Shown: positions 47,746 through 57,399 of the stretch, piece after piece
Position numbering within the stretch: position 1 is the stretch's first letter
How the letters are laid out: each line of letters begins with the position of its first letter
Source: Paenibacillus sp. FJAT-29882
GTDB lineage: Bacteria > Bacillota > Bacilli > Bacillales > DSM-1321
Length of the DNA: 64,000 bases
NCBI RefSeq assembly: GCF_001510645.1
Contig: NZ_LMVB01000007.1
Location: 41,628-105,627, forward strand
Direction of reading: 5' to 3'
The notes under the pieces: model-generated
Seen by the model: the letters and a program-made list of their open reading frames with translations, nothing else
Databases searched by the model: none
Told to the model about the DNA's origin: nothing
Position numbers and translations under genes: made by a program

Positions 47746-48836
47746 TTTGTCAACACTCCCATGTATTCTTCGATAATATTACATAATTCTTGAATATCTT
47801 CTTCATAAATCTCACCAATGTTACCAATTCGGAATGTATCTGCATCCGTTAACTTCCCTGGATAGATCACATACCCTCTCTCTTTCACAAATGAATAGAA
47901 GTGTTCAAAGTTGAATTGTTCGTTTGGAAATAGAAAGGTTGTAATAATAGGTGATTGTTTTTCCGCCGTAATATAGGCATGAATTCCAATATGCGCAAGT
48001 CTTTCTCTTAAAATTTGATTATTATTTTGATAGCGATTAAATCTAGCTGGAATGCCGCCTTCTTCTATTAATTCATCAATCGCTTTAGAGAAGGCAGCCA
48101 CTACATGTGTTGGTGACGTGTAGCGCCATTTTCCATCCTTGTCCATTTCCTTCCATTGATCATATAAATCTAATGATAAACTACGAGAATTCCCTTCACA
48201 TGCTAAGAGTTTCTCAAGCTTAGCAATGACAAAGCCAAATCCAGGTACACCCTGAATACATTTATTGGCGCTGCTTATTAAATAATCAATTCCAAGGGAA
48301 GGTACATTGATTTCCATTCCACCAAAACTACTCATAGCATCGATGATTAATGTTTTCCCAAATTCCTTCGATAGTTTTGAAATCATATCGATCGGATTTA
48401 ATATTCCTGTCGTTGTTTCACAATGAACCATGATCAAATGTGTAATTTCTTGATCTTCTTCTAAAATTCCCCTTACTTCAGCTTCATTTGGATATTCATT
48501 GTATTCTACGCTATATTCCCTGAATTTAAGACCCATACATTTAGCCATTTTTACAATCCGTTCACCATATGCACCGTTTGTAATAATTAAAGCCTTATCA
48601 TCATTCGTTATGGCAGTAGTCATGACGGATTCAACTGCGAACGTACCACTTCCTTGCATAAGTACGACCGTATACTCCTCTTTTGAAGCACCTGCAAATT
48701 CAAGAAGCTTTGCTCTTATTTTTTGCGTAATGACTTTATAGTCATTGTCCCAAGTACAACGATCAAAGAGCATTTCCTCTTTCACAGTACTTGTCGTAGT
48801 CAAGGGCCCAGGTGTTAAAAGTTTGTAATGATCCAT
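47742..48836 (-). CDS. phnW: 2-aminoethylphosphonate:pyruvate transaminase
   Basis: A 364-residue PLP-dependent aminotransferase converting 2-aminoethylphosphonate and pyruvate to phosphonoacetaldehyde and alanine. It begins MDHYKLLTPGPLTTTSTVKE, shows TWDNDYK, MQGSGTFAVESV, VHCETTTGILNP, DAMSSFGG and the PLP Lys in SSANKCIQGVPGFGFV. The start was placed at ATG 48836 where family similarity begins; AAGGAG is 13 bases upstream, which is long. The open frame runs back to 48929 without similarity. Confidence 0.96.
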   Translation of the reverse strand: MDHYKLLTPGPLTTTSTVKEEMLFDRCTWDNDYKVITQKIRAKLLEFAGASKEEYTVVLMQGSGTFAVESVMTTAITNDDKALIITNGAYGERIVKMAKCMGLKFREYSVEYNEYPNEAEVRGILEEDQEITHLIMVHCETTTGILNPIDMISKLSKEFGKTLIIDAMSSFGGMEINVPSLGIDYLISSANKCIQGVPGFGFVIAKLEKLLACEGNSRSLSLDLYDQWKEMDKDGKWRYTSPTHVVAAFSKAIDELIEEGGIPARFNRYQNNNQILRERLAHIGIHAYITAEKQSPIITTFLFPNEQFNFEHFYSFVKERGYVIYPGKLTDADTFRIGNIGEIYEEDIQELCNIIEEYMGVLTK

Positions 48837-48955
48837 GGTTCTACATCCACTCCTTGCTAAACATATTGTAAAAAGAGAAGATTTCTTTGTTTTTTTACAA
48901 TGTCTACATAACAGGGAAAATATCATCAATCCATATTTTTCTCATCATCCACGAG

Positions 48956-49798
48956 TTAGTCAGAAGTTGCTGGGAAGTAACGACTTTTCAAACGGGTTGA
49001 AAAACCTTCTAATATAAACGCAATAATGAGAATCGCATAGGTAATAAATCCAACCTCTCGCAGATCGAAATAGAAGCTAGATGCCATAAAAAGATCAAAT
49101 CCTATCCCACCTGCTCCAGCTGCTGCGCCCATTGCTACGGCTACGCCGAAATTGATTTCAAAGCGCAAGAAAACCCATGACAATAAATAGGTAAAAGTAG
49201 ACGGTAAGACCCCACTTTTCACGATATGCCACCAGTTGGCACCCGTTGCTTGCAGCGCTTCAAATATTCCTTTATCTACTTCTTCAAATGCCTCTGAAAA
49301 TGCTTTAACTAAATAAGCGATAGAATGAAATAACATACCAAGAATTGCAGCTTCACTTCCTAGCCCAGCGGCAATCGCAAAGATTAAAACCCATAATACA
49401 GTGGGAACAGCTCGAATAATGGCAACAAATACGCGAACGATTCTCGATACCCATACATTCGATAAGTTCGTTGCGGCCATCAAAGAAAGGAAAAAAGCAA
49501 TAATCGCTCCTATAATTGTAGCTAAGAAGGCTAAACCCAGTGTAACCCCTACTTGATAGGTTGCTTCTCCCCAATTGAAATGACTCAATGCTGGTTCGAG
49601 AAACATCACTTTTAAGTTATTAGCTGTTTCAGTAATAGCTGAGCCTAAATCTAGCCCTGCATAGTTAAAAAAGATAAAGGCTACGATCGTCAAGATCGTC
49701 AAAAGAATCAATGTCCATCTTACTACTTGATCAACTTTGTTACCCGACCTTATATTAATACGGCCATCATTCTTTCTTCTAATATACGTTGCTTCCAT
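48956..49798 (-). CDS. phnE: phosphonate ABC transporter permease (second PhnE)
   Basis: A 280-residue membrane protein with about six helices. It shows VAIIRAVPTVLWVLIF, FEALQATGANWWHIVKSGVLP (EAA-type loop) and a C-terminus ending TRLKSRYFPA. The start is ATG 49798, which overlaps the stop of the first phnE gene in a TAATG arrangement, with GGAGG eleven bases upstream. Two different PhnE subunits in tandem are common in Firmicutes. Confidence 0.94.
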   Translation of the reverse strand: MEATYIRRKNDGRINIRSGNKVDQVVRWTLILLTILTIVAFIFFNYAGLDLGSAITETANNLKVMFLEPALSHFNWGEATYQVGVTLGLAFLATIIGAIIAFFLSLMAATNLSNVWVSRIVRVFVAIIRAVPTVLWVLIFAIAAGLGSEAAILGMLFHSIAYLVKAFSEAFEEVDKGIFEALQATGANWWHIVKSGVLPSTFTYLLSWVFLRFEINFGVAVAMGAAAGAGGIGFDLFMASSFYFDLREVGFITYAILIIAFILEGFSTRLKSRYFPATSD

Positions 49799-50589
49799 TA
49801 TAGAATCACCCTCCGTATATAGTTTGAAATAAAATCTACAATAAGAACGGCAATGACAATACAAAATGTCACAAGTGCTACAGCATTGTAATTCAAGGTC
49901 TTATAATACACATCAAATGTATATCCAATTCCTGTAGCCGTTAATATCCCAACCAATGTTGCATTTCTAATATTCGTTTCAATCATGAACAATATCCAGC
50001 TGATCATCTGTGGTAAACATTGTGGAATGACCGCCTTACTGACAATTTGGAAATAGGTTGCACCCGTTGCTTTTAATGCTTCAACAGCACTTTGGCTAGC
50101 TTCATCTATTGATTCGATAAACGCTCTCGTTAAAAACCCTACCGTCCCAACAAATAGAGCTAAAAAACCTGTCACTGAATTTTGTCCAAAAGAAAGGAGC
50201 AAAATCAACGACCATGCAACAACTGGAATATTTCTTGATACGGATGCAATAAAACGAGCAAATACACTTAAGAAGTTATTTATTTTGGTCGTTTTCGATC
50301 CAAATAATCCTAAAAAGAGGGAAACAACTGCCGCTAATGTTGTCGCAGCAATGGACATTAAGATGGTTTCGTTTAATTTTTCTAGTATCTTTGGCAATTT
50401 GCCAAGCGACTCCTGTGTAATCATTAAGTTTGAAAAAATCCAGCCTACTGCTTCAGGTATTGTCGCCATCCCATCTATGAAATTAAATTGTGTGATAGCT
50501 GATGATAAATAGGTGAGAACGATGATGATGAGAAGAAAGATTACTGTCTGCCACCTGCTTTTTCGCATCGTTTTTTCATTCACTGTCAT
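49798..50589 (-). CDS. phnE: phosphonate ABC transporter permease (first PhnE)
   Basis: A 263-residue membrane protein with about six helices. The loop VEALKATGATYFQIVSKAVIPQ is the EAA region, and VFARFIASVSRNIPVVAWSLIL is typical of PhnE. It lies 6 bp after phnC and overlaps the second phnE. The two probably form a heterodimer that works with PhnC and PhnD. Confidence 0.94.
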   Translation of the reverse strand: MTVNEKTMRKSRWQTVIFLLIIIVLTYLSSAITQFNFIDGMATIPEAVGWIFSNLMITQESLGKLPKILEKLNETILMSIAATTLAAVVSLFLGLFGSKTTKINNFLSVFARFIASVSRNIPVVAWSLILLLSFGQNSVTGFLALFVGTVGFLTRAFIESIDEASQSAVEALKATGATYFQIVSKAVIPQCLPQMISWILFMIETNIRNATLVGILTATGIGYTFDVYYKTLNYNAVALVTFCIVIAVLIVDFISNYIRRVIL

Positions 50590-50595
50590 TGCTCC

Positions 50596-51360
50596 TTATG
50601 CCATTATTAAGTCTTTAGTTTCTGTACCATAAATTTTGTTAATTTGTTCTTCAGAAAGTTCACTGCTCGTTCCAGAAAATACAATTTCACCTTTATTCAA
50701 ACCGATGATACGATCTGAATAATTTTGCGCCACTTCAACTTGATGTAAATTTACTAAACAGGTAATGCCCATCTCCGTACTTATAGATTTTAAATGGTCC
50801 ATGATAATCTTAGAGGAACTCGGATCAAGCGAAGCAATCGGCTCATCACATAGAACCAGTTTCGGTTCTTGAATAAGCGCTCTGCATATACCTACACGTT
50901 GCTGCTGACCACCGCTTAACTGGTCACAGCGTTTATAAGCATGTTCATGAATTCCTAATTTCTCTAGCAAGTAAAAGGCACGTTCTTTCTCCTCTTCCGT
51001 ATATCTACCTAAAATTCCTTGCATCGTTGTTTTATACCCAAACCTGCCATGCAGCACATTCTCAATAACCGTCAAACGAGGTACGAGGTTGTAATGCTGA
51101 AAGACCATCCCAATGCTTGTTCGCAATTTGCGTAATTCCTTTTTATTCAAACTTCCTACATCGTTGTTATTAAAAATAATCTTTCCTTCATTAAATTCAA
51201 CCATTCGATTCATACAACGTAACATGGTTGATTTACCAGCACCAGACGGACCAATGATCGAAACAAATTCTCCAGCTTTTATTTCAAAATTAATATTCTT
51301 TAATATTTTTATGTCTGATGTATATGATTTTCCGAGTCCCTCTACTTTTAACAATGACAT
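50596..51360 (-). CDS. phnC: phosphonate ABC transporter ATP-binding protein
   Basis: A 254-residue importer ATPase. Walker A GPSGAGKSTMLR, Q-loop VFQHYNLVPRL, signature LSGGQQQRVGICRAL, Walker B LVLCDEPIASLDP and switch His in VNLHQVE are intact. FGYKTTMQGILGRYT is a PhnC-type insert. It follows phnD by 104 bp, a gap that holds a hairpin. Confidence 0.96.
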   Translation of the reverse strand: MSLLKVEGLGKSYTSDIKILKNINFEIKAGEFVSIIGPSGAGKSTMLRCMNRMVEFNEGKIIFNNNDVGSLNKKELRKLRTSIGMVFQHYNLVPRLTVIENVLHGRFGYKTTMQGILGRYTEEEKERAFYLLEKLGIHEHAYKRCDQLSGGQQQRVGICRALIQEPKLVLCDEPIASLDPSSSKIIMDHLKSISTEMGITCLVNLHQVEVAQNYSDRIIGLNKGEIVFSGTSSELSEEQINKIYGTETKDLIMA

Positions 51361-51397
51361 GTGAATTGACTCCTTTTTATTGCTTATTTAATAAGCA

Positions 51398-51430
51398 AGA
51401 GTGCGCATATAAATATATGTACACTCTTAC
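51398..51430. other. hairpin between phnD and phnC
   Basis: AAGAGTG / CACTCTT outer and CATATA / TATATG inner arms. No T-run. Likely stabilises the phnD message and lowers downstream expression. Confidence 0.55.
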
Positions 51431-51464
51431 TATTTTCATTTCCACATAATGATGGGAAAGTGTA

Positions 51465-52520
51465 TTATTTTGAAAGTTCGCGGATTGGATCATACCATTT
51501 ATCTTCAACAGCAAGTAGTCTTTCTTCACCTTCTTTAGAGAATAAAGCTGTCTGTCCTGAATCTTTAGGAGCAAAGATTTTTTCATTTTTTGCAAATTCA
51601 TCTGAAGTTAATAGTTGTTGAATTTTATCAAAATCCTCTTGACCGATTGTATCCATGTTCACTACGAATGGTTCATTTAATACTGGTGTAGCACTCATTA
51701 ATGTAAATTCTTTACCTGTAACTGTATTAAAAGGTTCTGCAGCATCATCTTTAACGCGATAAACAGCACCGGCTGTATTCTCATCACCTTCAGCAATCTC
51801 CACATAGTCCTTCACACAAGTATCACAGAATGCCGCAACATCAGCTTTACCCGATAATAAATTTACTGCGGAGCCTTGGTGAGAGTTACCAAATAATACT
51901 TGAGAGAATAATGGTCCACCTTCCATTAAATCCTCTGCCGTTAAATCTGCATACTTTTCTTGTTTTGAAAAATGAGCGATAATATTTGTGGATGGTACTT
52001 TAAATCCTGATGTTGAGCTGTTAGATACGAATGAAAACCTTGTATTTGCTATTTTATCAAGTGAAAATTCTCCATTTTCTTTGTACTTGTCTTGTTCGTC
52101 CAAATTAACCGCTAACCAGCTATAGTACTTGGCATCATCCAAAGTACCGGATTTTCCAGATTTTACTGCTATTGTTTGAACAGCAGCATTCCTCTTATTT
52201 GCTTCGACATAACTTTGTGATCCCATAAATGCAAGGTCAGCATTGTTGTTAACCATCGTTTCAATCGCAATGGCATAGTCAGTTGTTAATTGATGCTCAA
52301 CTTTTTTACCTGTCGCCTCTGAAATAAGCCTGCCAATTTCTTCACGAGATGCTTTCATACTTTCACCGGACTCGTTCGGATACCAAACCATTTTAATCAC
52401 ATCATCCACTTTTGTATTGCCACCGTTACCAGTTTTTGCTGTATCTCCGTTACCACCACTACATGCCGTTAACAAAACAGTGAATATTAAAAACATTAAA
52501 AATGAAAATTTAGTCTTCAT
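51465..52520 (-). CDS. phnD: phosphonate-binding lipoprotein PhnD
   Basis: A 351-residue extracellular binding protein with lipoprotein signal (lipobox LTAC, Cys20). Family features are VWYPNESGES, the ADLAFMGSQSYVEAN stretch, FSFVSNSSTSGFKVPS and ADVAAFCDTCVKDYVE. Captures 2-aminoethylphosphonate or other phosphonates. It lies between the Fe-ADH gene (18-bp gap) and phnC. GGGGAG precedes the ATG. Confidence 0.95.
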   Translation of the reverse strand: MKTKFSFLMFLIFTVLLTACSGGNGDTAKTGNGGNTKVDDVIKMVWYPNESGESMKASREEIGRLISEATGKKVEHQLTTDYAIAIETMVNNNADLAFMGSQSYVEANKRNAAVQTIAVKSGKSGTLDDAKYYSWLAVNLDEQDKYKENGEFSLDKIANTRFSFVSNSSTSGFKVPSTNIIAHFSKQEKYADLTAEDLMEGGPLFSQVLFGNSHQGSAVNLLSGKADVAAFCDTCVKDYVEIAEGDENTAGAVYRVKDDAAEPFNTVTGKEFTLMSATPVLNEPFVVNMDTIGQEDFDKIQQLLTSDEFAKNEKIFAPKDSGQTALFSKEGEERLLAVEDKWYDPIRELSK

Positions 52521-52538
52521 TTTTTTCTCCCCTTTTCA

Positions 52539-53672
52539 TTAATAAATAGATAGTAGAATTTGTTTGACATCTTCCTTCGTTAAAGCAACTGGGTTATTAT
52601 CCATCCGGCCCTTCGTAAAGGCATTTCCGGCAATCGTTTCGATTATTTCTTCATTGGCCTTGTAATCTCTGAGCTTGCTTGAGAAACCTGATAGTTGATG
52701 GAAATGTTCGATAAGCTCTTGAATTTCGCTACAGCTGCTTACGCCAAATGCTTGGAGCAACTTATCGTTTTCAATAATAGAATCAAAATTGATTTCCATC
52801 ACTTTAGCCAACGTGATGCTTGCCGCTATCCCATGGACCATTCCAAGTTCCAATGTCAGAGGATATGATATGGAATGGCATGCCGTTGTCCTTGTATTGC
52901 TAAAGGCCAGACCTGCATACAAGCTTCCCAAAGCTATTTCTTTCCTTAAAGTAACTTCAGTCGGATGATTTAATACCTTTTCAAAATGATTGACAATACT
53001 ATGGATCGCCTCTAATGAATAGACTCTTGAAATTTCATTGGAGTTCTTTGACCAGTAAGCCTCAGTTGCATGACATAAAGCATCTAAAGCTGTTGAAGCC
53101 GTTAAACTTTTCGGTAATGATGCTGTTAGAGTTGGATCAATGATTGCTGTATGTGCATATAATTTTTCACTATCAACTGACATTTTCACTCCGTTAGCGC
53201 GATCCCAAATCGTTGCCCAGCAAGTAACCTCAGAACCAGTACCTGAAGTTGTAGGGATTCCAATCCATGGTACGATGTTTGGATTTTCTTTATAAAGTTT
53301 TTGTTCAATCACAGAACGTAAAGCTGAGGTAGAATCTATCTCCATATTCTTTAATGCAGATAATGATTTCGAAAGATCAAGAACACTGCCGCCACCAATT
53401 CCTACTATGCATTGATAATCAAAGTGATTAATTTGTTGAAAATAATGAAATAAGTCCTCAACATCAGGATTGGAAATTTCCACTTCTAATTGTTTGACTT
53501 CAAAGCCTTCAAGACATTTATATAGGGTTTGACCGGCCTGGGATTCTGAGAAATCCCCTCCTCGAGTTAAAAGTACAATCTTGCTTAGTTGAGGATTTAG
53601 GTTATTTAATACATTCCCTATCACTTCTAAAGAAGCTATTTTAATTTTTACTGGATTGTAGTAGTTTCCCAT
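52539..53672 (-). CDS. iron-containing alcohol dehydrogenase, phosphonoacetaldehyde reductase family
   Basis: A 377-residue group III (iron-dependent) alcohol dehydrogenase. NAD-binding is shown by VGIGGGSVLDLSK and PTTSGTGSEVT. Metal ligands are likely in the Asp/His set of DALCHATEAYW and in TACHSISYPLTLELGMVHGIA. Its type resembles phosphonoacetaldehyde reductases. In a degradation operon with phnW and phnX it could reduce surplus phosphonoacetaldehyde to 2-hydroxyethylphosphonate or, in reverse, let the cell use 2-hydroxyethylphosphonate. First gene of the operon; divergent from the DeoR regulator. Confidence 0.85.
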   Translation of the reverse strand: MGNYYNPVKIKIASLEVIGNVLNNLNPQLSKIVLLTRGGDFSESQAGQTLYKCLEGFEVKQLEVEISNPDVEDLFHYFQQINHFDYQCIVGIGGGSVLDLSKSLSALKNMEIDSTSALRSVIEQKLYKENPNIVPWIGIPTTSGTGSEVTCWATIWDRANGVKMSVDSEKLYAHTAIIDPTLTASLPKSLTASTALDALCHATEAYWSKNSNEISRVYSLEAIHSIVNHFEKVLNHPTEVTLRKEIALGSLYAGLAFSNTRTTACHSISYPLTLELGMVHGIAASITLAKVMEINFDSIIENDKLLQAFGVSSCSEIQELIEHFHQLSGFSSKLRDYKANEEIIETIAGNAFTKGRMDNNPVALTKEDVKQILLSIY

Positions 53673-53799
53673 GATTCATATCCTTTCCTTCTCACTTTTA
53701 TTATTCACTATTCGCTCTTTTGCTTTTTTCACTCTTATTATTTAATATTTACTCCTTGCTATTTTTCACGGTTTTATTTTCTAATACATTCTTCCTATT

Positions 53800-53960
53800 G
53801 CTGTTTTTTGCTCCGTAATGCAACAATAGTTGTTTTTTTGCAGTTTTACAATTGGTTTTACGGATTATTAACGCAAAATTTACGATATTCTCACAATAAA
53901 TATTTAATTTTAACTTTACATTTTGCTTTTTTTTGCATTGTTTTGCATTTTTATAATAAA
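53800..53960. promoter_or_regulatory. phn operon/DeoR intergenic region with repeated TTTTGC words
   Basis: Several TTTTGC(A/T) words on the plus strand: around 53807, 53837, 53923, 53931 and 53942, the last two in TTTTTTGCATTGTTTTGCAT. Inverted TGCAA also occurs at 53818. They lie between the divergent starts and are candidate operators for the DeoR-type protein. Confidence 0.5.
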
Positions 53961-54024
53961 TGTTATGATTTAGATAGATAATAACTATCACTATTTATTG
54001 GTGAATGAGACGGAGGTAAGGGCA

Positions 54025-54798
54025 TTGTTACAAGAACATCGCCATCAAAAAATTGAAGCCTACTTAAAGCAACAAAAAGCTGTAAAAGCTTCTGAACTTG
54101 CTACATTATTGAATGTCTCGATAGATACTGTTCGTAGAGATTTAGAAGTACTTGAAAAAAAAGGCTTATTAAAACGAGTACATGGAGGAGCTATTTTAAA
54201 GCAAAATAAAGATAATGTTCTAAACAAACTTTTTAACGAACGAGAAGTGAATCATTTAGAGAAAAAACAAGAAGTTGCCTCATTAGCAATTGAATTAATT
54301 GAAGAAGGACAAGCAATTGCTTTAAACGGTGGTACAACAACAATTGAAATTGCTAAAGTACTTGTGGAAAAGTTTAAGAGATTAACCATTATTACAAACG
54401 ATCTTCGTATATTAGGTATTCTTGGAGCTAATAAAAATTTCAATGTAATCCTCACTGGTGGTTTTTATAATCCAGAGGAATATACTTTGTATGGGAAACA
54501 ATGTGAAGAAGTACTTTCTCACTTTAATATTGATATTGCTCTTATCACGGTAAATGCATTATCAATTGAACATGGTTTGACAGATTTTAGAATTCATGAA
54601 GTAGGCGTTATTCAAACCATTCTTTCACGAACAAAATACAAAGTTGTAGTGGCTGATTCATCAAAATTTGAGACATCGTCTTATATTACAATTTGTCCAT
54701 TAAAGAATATTGATCTTATCGTTACAGACAGCTCACTACCTTTTCATATAGCAGAGGAATATGATCGACATAACATTCGAACCCTTTCTCCAAGCTAA
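54025..54798 (+). CDS. DeoR family regulator of the phosphonate operon
   Basis: A 257-residue repressor. The N-terminal helix-turn-helix is VKASELATLLNVSIDTVRRDLEVLEKKGLLKRVHGGA. The C-terminal DeoRC sugar-phosphate-type domain has ALNGGTTTIEIAKVL, TNDLRILGIL, LTGGFYNPEEYTLYG and VADSSKFE. The start is placed at TTG 54025, seven bases after GGAGGT; the frame to 53998 begins upstream of that site. Divergent from the phn operon. The inducer may be a phosphorylated or phosphonate intermediate. Confidence 0.92.
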   Translation: MLQEHRHQKIEAYLKQQKAVKASELATLLNVSIDTVRRDLEVLEKKGLLKRVHGGAILKQNKDNVLNKLFNEREVNHLEKKQEVASLAIELIEEGQAIALNGGTTTIEIAKVLVEKFKRLTIITNDLRILGILGANKNFNVILTGGFYNPEEYTLYGKQCEEVLSHFNIDIALITVNALSIEHGLTDFRIHEVGVIQTILSRTKYKVVVADSSKFETSSYITICPLKNIDLIVTDSSLPFHIAEEYDRHNIRTLSPS

Positions 54799-54965
54799 TC
54801 AATCAAGTTATTTCATTCGGTTACCAGCATTTTTTACTCAAATACCATTTCCTTATGAATTGGACTAAATGGCACTGCTCCACCCTAGACGGTTCTCTCG
54901 GGGCGTGCCTAGCACGAAGGTCTAATGTAGTGATAACTGGTAGCAGGCAGCCTTTCCTCCAAAAC
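54799..54965. other. intergenic region downstream of the DeoR gene
   Basis: No gene or repeat copy recognised; followed by a shared terminator. Confidence 0.4.
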
Positions 54966-55010
54966 AAAAAAATCCGTTCGCTTATTTTAAATATAAGCAA
55001 ACGGATTTTA
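54966..55010. terminator. bidirectional terminator between the DeoR gene and glmS
   Basis: AAATCCGTT.GCTTAT / ATAAGC.AACGGATTT arms with A and T runs on either side. Confidence 0.85.
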
Positions 55011-55072
55011 AACTTCCATATTTAAACAACTTTATTACTCACGAACAAACAATCTCATTTTTAGCTTAAACC

Positions 55073-56875
55073 TTATTCCACTGTAACACTTTTCGCTAAG
55101 TTACGTGGTTTATCTACGTCACATTCGCGGTGAAGTGCTGCGTAGTAGGCAATGAGTTGAAACGGTATGACAGAGACAAGAGGTGTTAATAATTCATGAA
55201 CAGCAGGAATGACAAAGCGGTCATCTTCTTCTTCCAAGCCTTTCATTGAAATAATGCATGGATTTGCTCCACGGGCTACGACCTCTTTGACGTTGCCACG
55301 AATGCTCAAATTGACGGCCTCTTGAGTGGCAAGGGCAATAATCGGTGTGCCATCTTCAATCAAGGCAATGGTTCCGTGTTTTAATTCGCCGCCTGCAAAT
55401 CCTTCTGCTTGGATATATGAAATTTCTTTAAGTTTCAGTGACCCTTCAAGACCAACGTAATAATCTAATGAACGCCCAATAAAGAATGCATTGCGTGTAA
55501 CAGACAGATATTCACGAGCGATGGCTTCAAATTCTTCTTTCGAGTCACAAAGTGCTTCCATGGCTGTTCCGATAATCCCCAGTTCTTTTACAAGATCAAA
55601 TTCGACAGACTGGTTACGGAATTTAGCTGTTATATTAGCCAAAATGGCAAGTACGGCAATTTGTGCTGTATAAGCCTTCGTTGAAGCAACAGCAATCTCA
55701 GGACCTGCATGTAATAGCAATGTGTAATCTGCTTCACGTGACAACGTGGACCCAGGAACGTTTGTAATCGTAAGAGCCTTATGTCCAAGTTCTTTAATGG
55801 CTACTAGTACGGCACGGCTATCAGCTGTTTCACCGCTCTGTGAGATAAAGATGAATAGCGGTTTTTCTGAAAGCAATGGCATATTGTAGACAAATTCAGA
55901 AGCAACATGAACTTCAACTGGAATCTTCGCCATTTTCTCAATGAATTGTTGGCCAATTAAACCTGCATGATAACTTGTTCCACATGCAACGATATAAATA
56001 CGGTCCGCTTCACTCACTGCTTCAGCAATGTTGTAATCAATGACAAGATTACCTTCTTCATTCTGATAAGCTTGAATGATTTTACGCATAACAGCAGGCT
56101 GCTCATCAATTTCTTTCAACATATAATGAGGGTACGTGCCTTTTTCTATATCGCTTGCATCCAGTTCTGCCGTGTAAGGGGAACGAGTCATTTCTTGACC
56201 ATCCAAGTTCTTAATTGTGACGTTTTCCTTCGTTACGATGACTACTTCTTTATCCATCAATTCTACGTATTGATCGGTTACTTGAATCATCGCCATCGCG
56301 TCAGAAGCCACCACATTAAAATCGTCACCTACACCAATTAGCAACGGGCTTTTATTTTTTGCAACGAAAATCGTGTCGTCATTTTGGTTATCTAGTAATG
56401 CAAGTGCATAAGATCCTTTAAGAAGCTTCAGTGTTGAAATAAAGGCAGACTCAACATCCTGTCCTTCATTGACGAATTTCTCAATAAGTTGAACGATAAC
56501 TTCTGTGTCTGTATCACTGTTAAATGCTACTCCATCCAAATAGTCACGTTTCAGGATTGCATAGTTTTCGATCACTCCGTTATGAACCAATGTCAATCGT
56601 CCGGAAGTGCTTTGATGCGGGTGAGCATTCTCATGGTTTGGTACACCGTGTGTTGCCCAGCGAGTATGACCAATCCCTGTATTTGCAGCTACCGTCACAT
56701 CTACAACTCCACGTAGATCTGCAATCCGCCCTTTTTCTTTAAAGACTCGCACACTTGATTCATTTTTGACCGCAATACCTGCAGAATCATAGCCTCTATA
56801 TTCAAGCTTTTCTAAGCCTTTTAATAAAATTTCCTTTGCATCTCGATTACCAATATATCCAACAATTCCGCACAT
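55073..56875 (-). CDS. glmS: glutamine:fructose-6-phosphate aminotransferase
   Basis: A 600-residue enzyme making glucosamine 6-phosphate for cell wall synthesis. The start must be ATG 56875, because Cys2 in MCGIVGYIG is the N-terminal nucleophile after Met removal; the open frame to 56908 is leader sequence. The glutaminase domain has HTRWATHG and HNGVIENY. Two SIS domains follow ([32 protein letters not shown]) and the C-terminus ends NLAKSVTVE as usual. Controlled by a glmS ribozyme in its leader. Confidence 0.98.
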   Translation of the reverse strand: MCGIVGYIGNRDAKEILLKGLEKLEYRGYDSAGIAVKNESSVRVFKEKGRIADLRGVVDVTVAANTGIGHTRWATHGVPNHENAHPHQSTSGRLTLVHNGVIENYAILKRDYLDGVAFNSDTDTEVIVQLIEKFVNEGQDVESAFISTLKLLKGSYALALLDNQNDDTIFVAKNKSPLLIGVGDDFNVVASDAMAMIQVTDQYVELMDKEVVIVTKENVTIKNLDGQEMTRSPYTAELDASDIEKGTYPHYMLKEIDEQPAVMRKIIQAYQNEEGNLVIDYNIAEAVSEADRIYIVACGTSYHAGLIGQQFIEKMAKIPVEVHVASEFVYNMPLLSEKPLFIFISQSGETADSRAVLVAIKELGHKALTITNVPGSTLSREADYTLLLHAGPEIAVASTKAYTAQIAVLAILANITAKFRNQSVEFDLVKELGIIGTAMEALCDSKEEFEAIAREYLSVTRNAFFIGRSLDYYVGLEGSLKLKEISYIQAEGFAGGELKHGTIALIEDGTPIIALATQEAVNLSIRGNVKEVVARGANPCIISMKGLEEEDDRFVIPAVHELLTPLVSVIPFQLIAYYAALHRECDVDKPRNLAKSVTVE

Positions 56876-56944
56876 AATTTGTTCCTCCAGAAATCGGCAA
56901 GGGAACAAGAATGCTGGGGGGCATGCTTGCCCCCTTGTCTCTAG

Positions 56945-57112
56945 TTATTTTTATGTGTATTTCCGATTCTTTGTGCAGCAAGTTACCCCGCTGTTTTAAA
57001 ATCGAAATTCTTGCGGCTATACACATACAGCCGGGAGGCATCCGCCGAAATATCGATAAACCTCCACCTCGTCAACTAAGCTATTTCGTCCGAGCTTAGT
57101 CCTGGCGCTTAT
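56945..57112 (-). ncRNA. glmS ribozyme (glucosamine 6-phosphate-activated)
   Basis: The minus-strand leader shows AAGCGCCAGGAC near the 5' end. Then come GACGAGGTGGAGGTTTATCG, TTCGGCGGATGCCTCCCGGC, a GCCGCAAG segment and a 3' helix. These are the conserved core blocks of the glmS self-cleaving ribozyme. High glucosamine 6-phosphate should trigger cleavage and lower glmS expression. Confidence 0.95.
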
Positions 57113-57234
57113 ATTTGTACTGACACAGTCCTCCTCCCATGTTTATTTCCCCATTCATGTAAAAACAGGATAATCATAACCTAAACAAGATGATCCGTCA
57201 ATCATCTTGTTTAAAACTCTTGCTTTTAGAGGAC
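57113..57234 (-). promoter_or_regulatory. glmS promoter region
   Basis: Minus strand -35 TTGACG (57196-57201) and -10 TATGAT (57173-57178) with a 17-base spacer. An 11-bp inverted repeat (AAACAAGATGA / TCATCTTGTTT, 57183-57213) lies over the -35 and spacer, so it could also bind a regulator. Confidence 0.7.
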
Positions 57235-57348
57235 GTTCAAAAAGTCCGGTAAAAATATCTGTCGAATTGCATCCAAGCTCTGTCTTCCGGTCCTCGAGAC
57301 GATCGCTCTTTGAACTTCTCGGCTCTTTTTATCCTCCTTATTGAACAC
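57235..57348. repeat. GTTCAAAAAG-ended element, family B, copy 3
   Basis: Inverted relative to copies 1 and 2 and shorter (114 bp). Left end GTTCAAAAAGTCCGGTAAAA followed by TATCTGTCGAATTGCATC. The right end on the minus strand is GTGTTCAATAAGGAGGATAA. It sits between the glmM terminator and the glmS promoter. Confidence 0.8.
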
Positions 57349-57351
57349 GCT

Positions 57352-57399
57352 CTTTTATAAAAATATGCATAAGAGAAATAAACGTTCCTCTTATGCATA
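57352..57399 (-). terminator. terminator after glmM
   Basis: TATGCATAAGAG / CTCTTATGCATA stem with a 12-base loop, then a TTTTTATAAAA tract on the minus strand. Confidence 0.85.

Noticed and set aside
55491..56742. Several plus-strand ORFs opposite glmS
   Set aside because: Antisense shadows of the highly conserved glmS frame.
57183..57213. Hairpin AAACAAGATGA / TCATCTTGTTT as a terminator
   Set aside because: No T-run on either strand, and it overlaps a well-spaced promoter for glmS; treated as promoter-associated instead.
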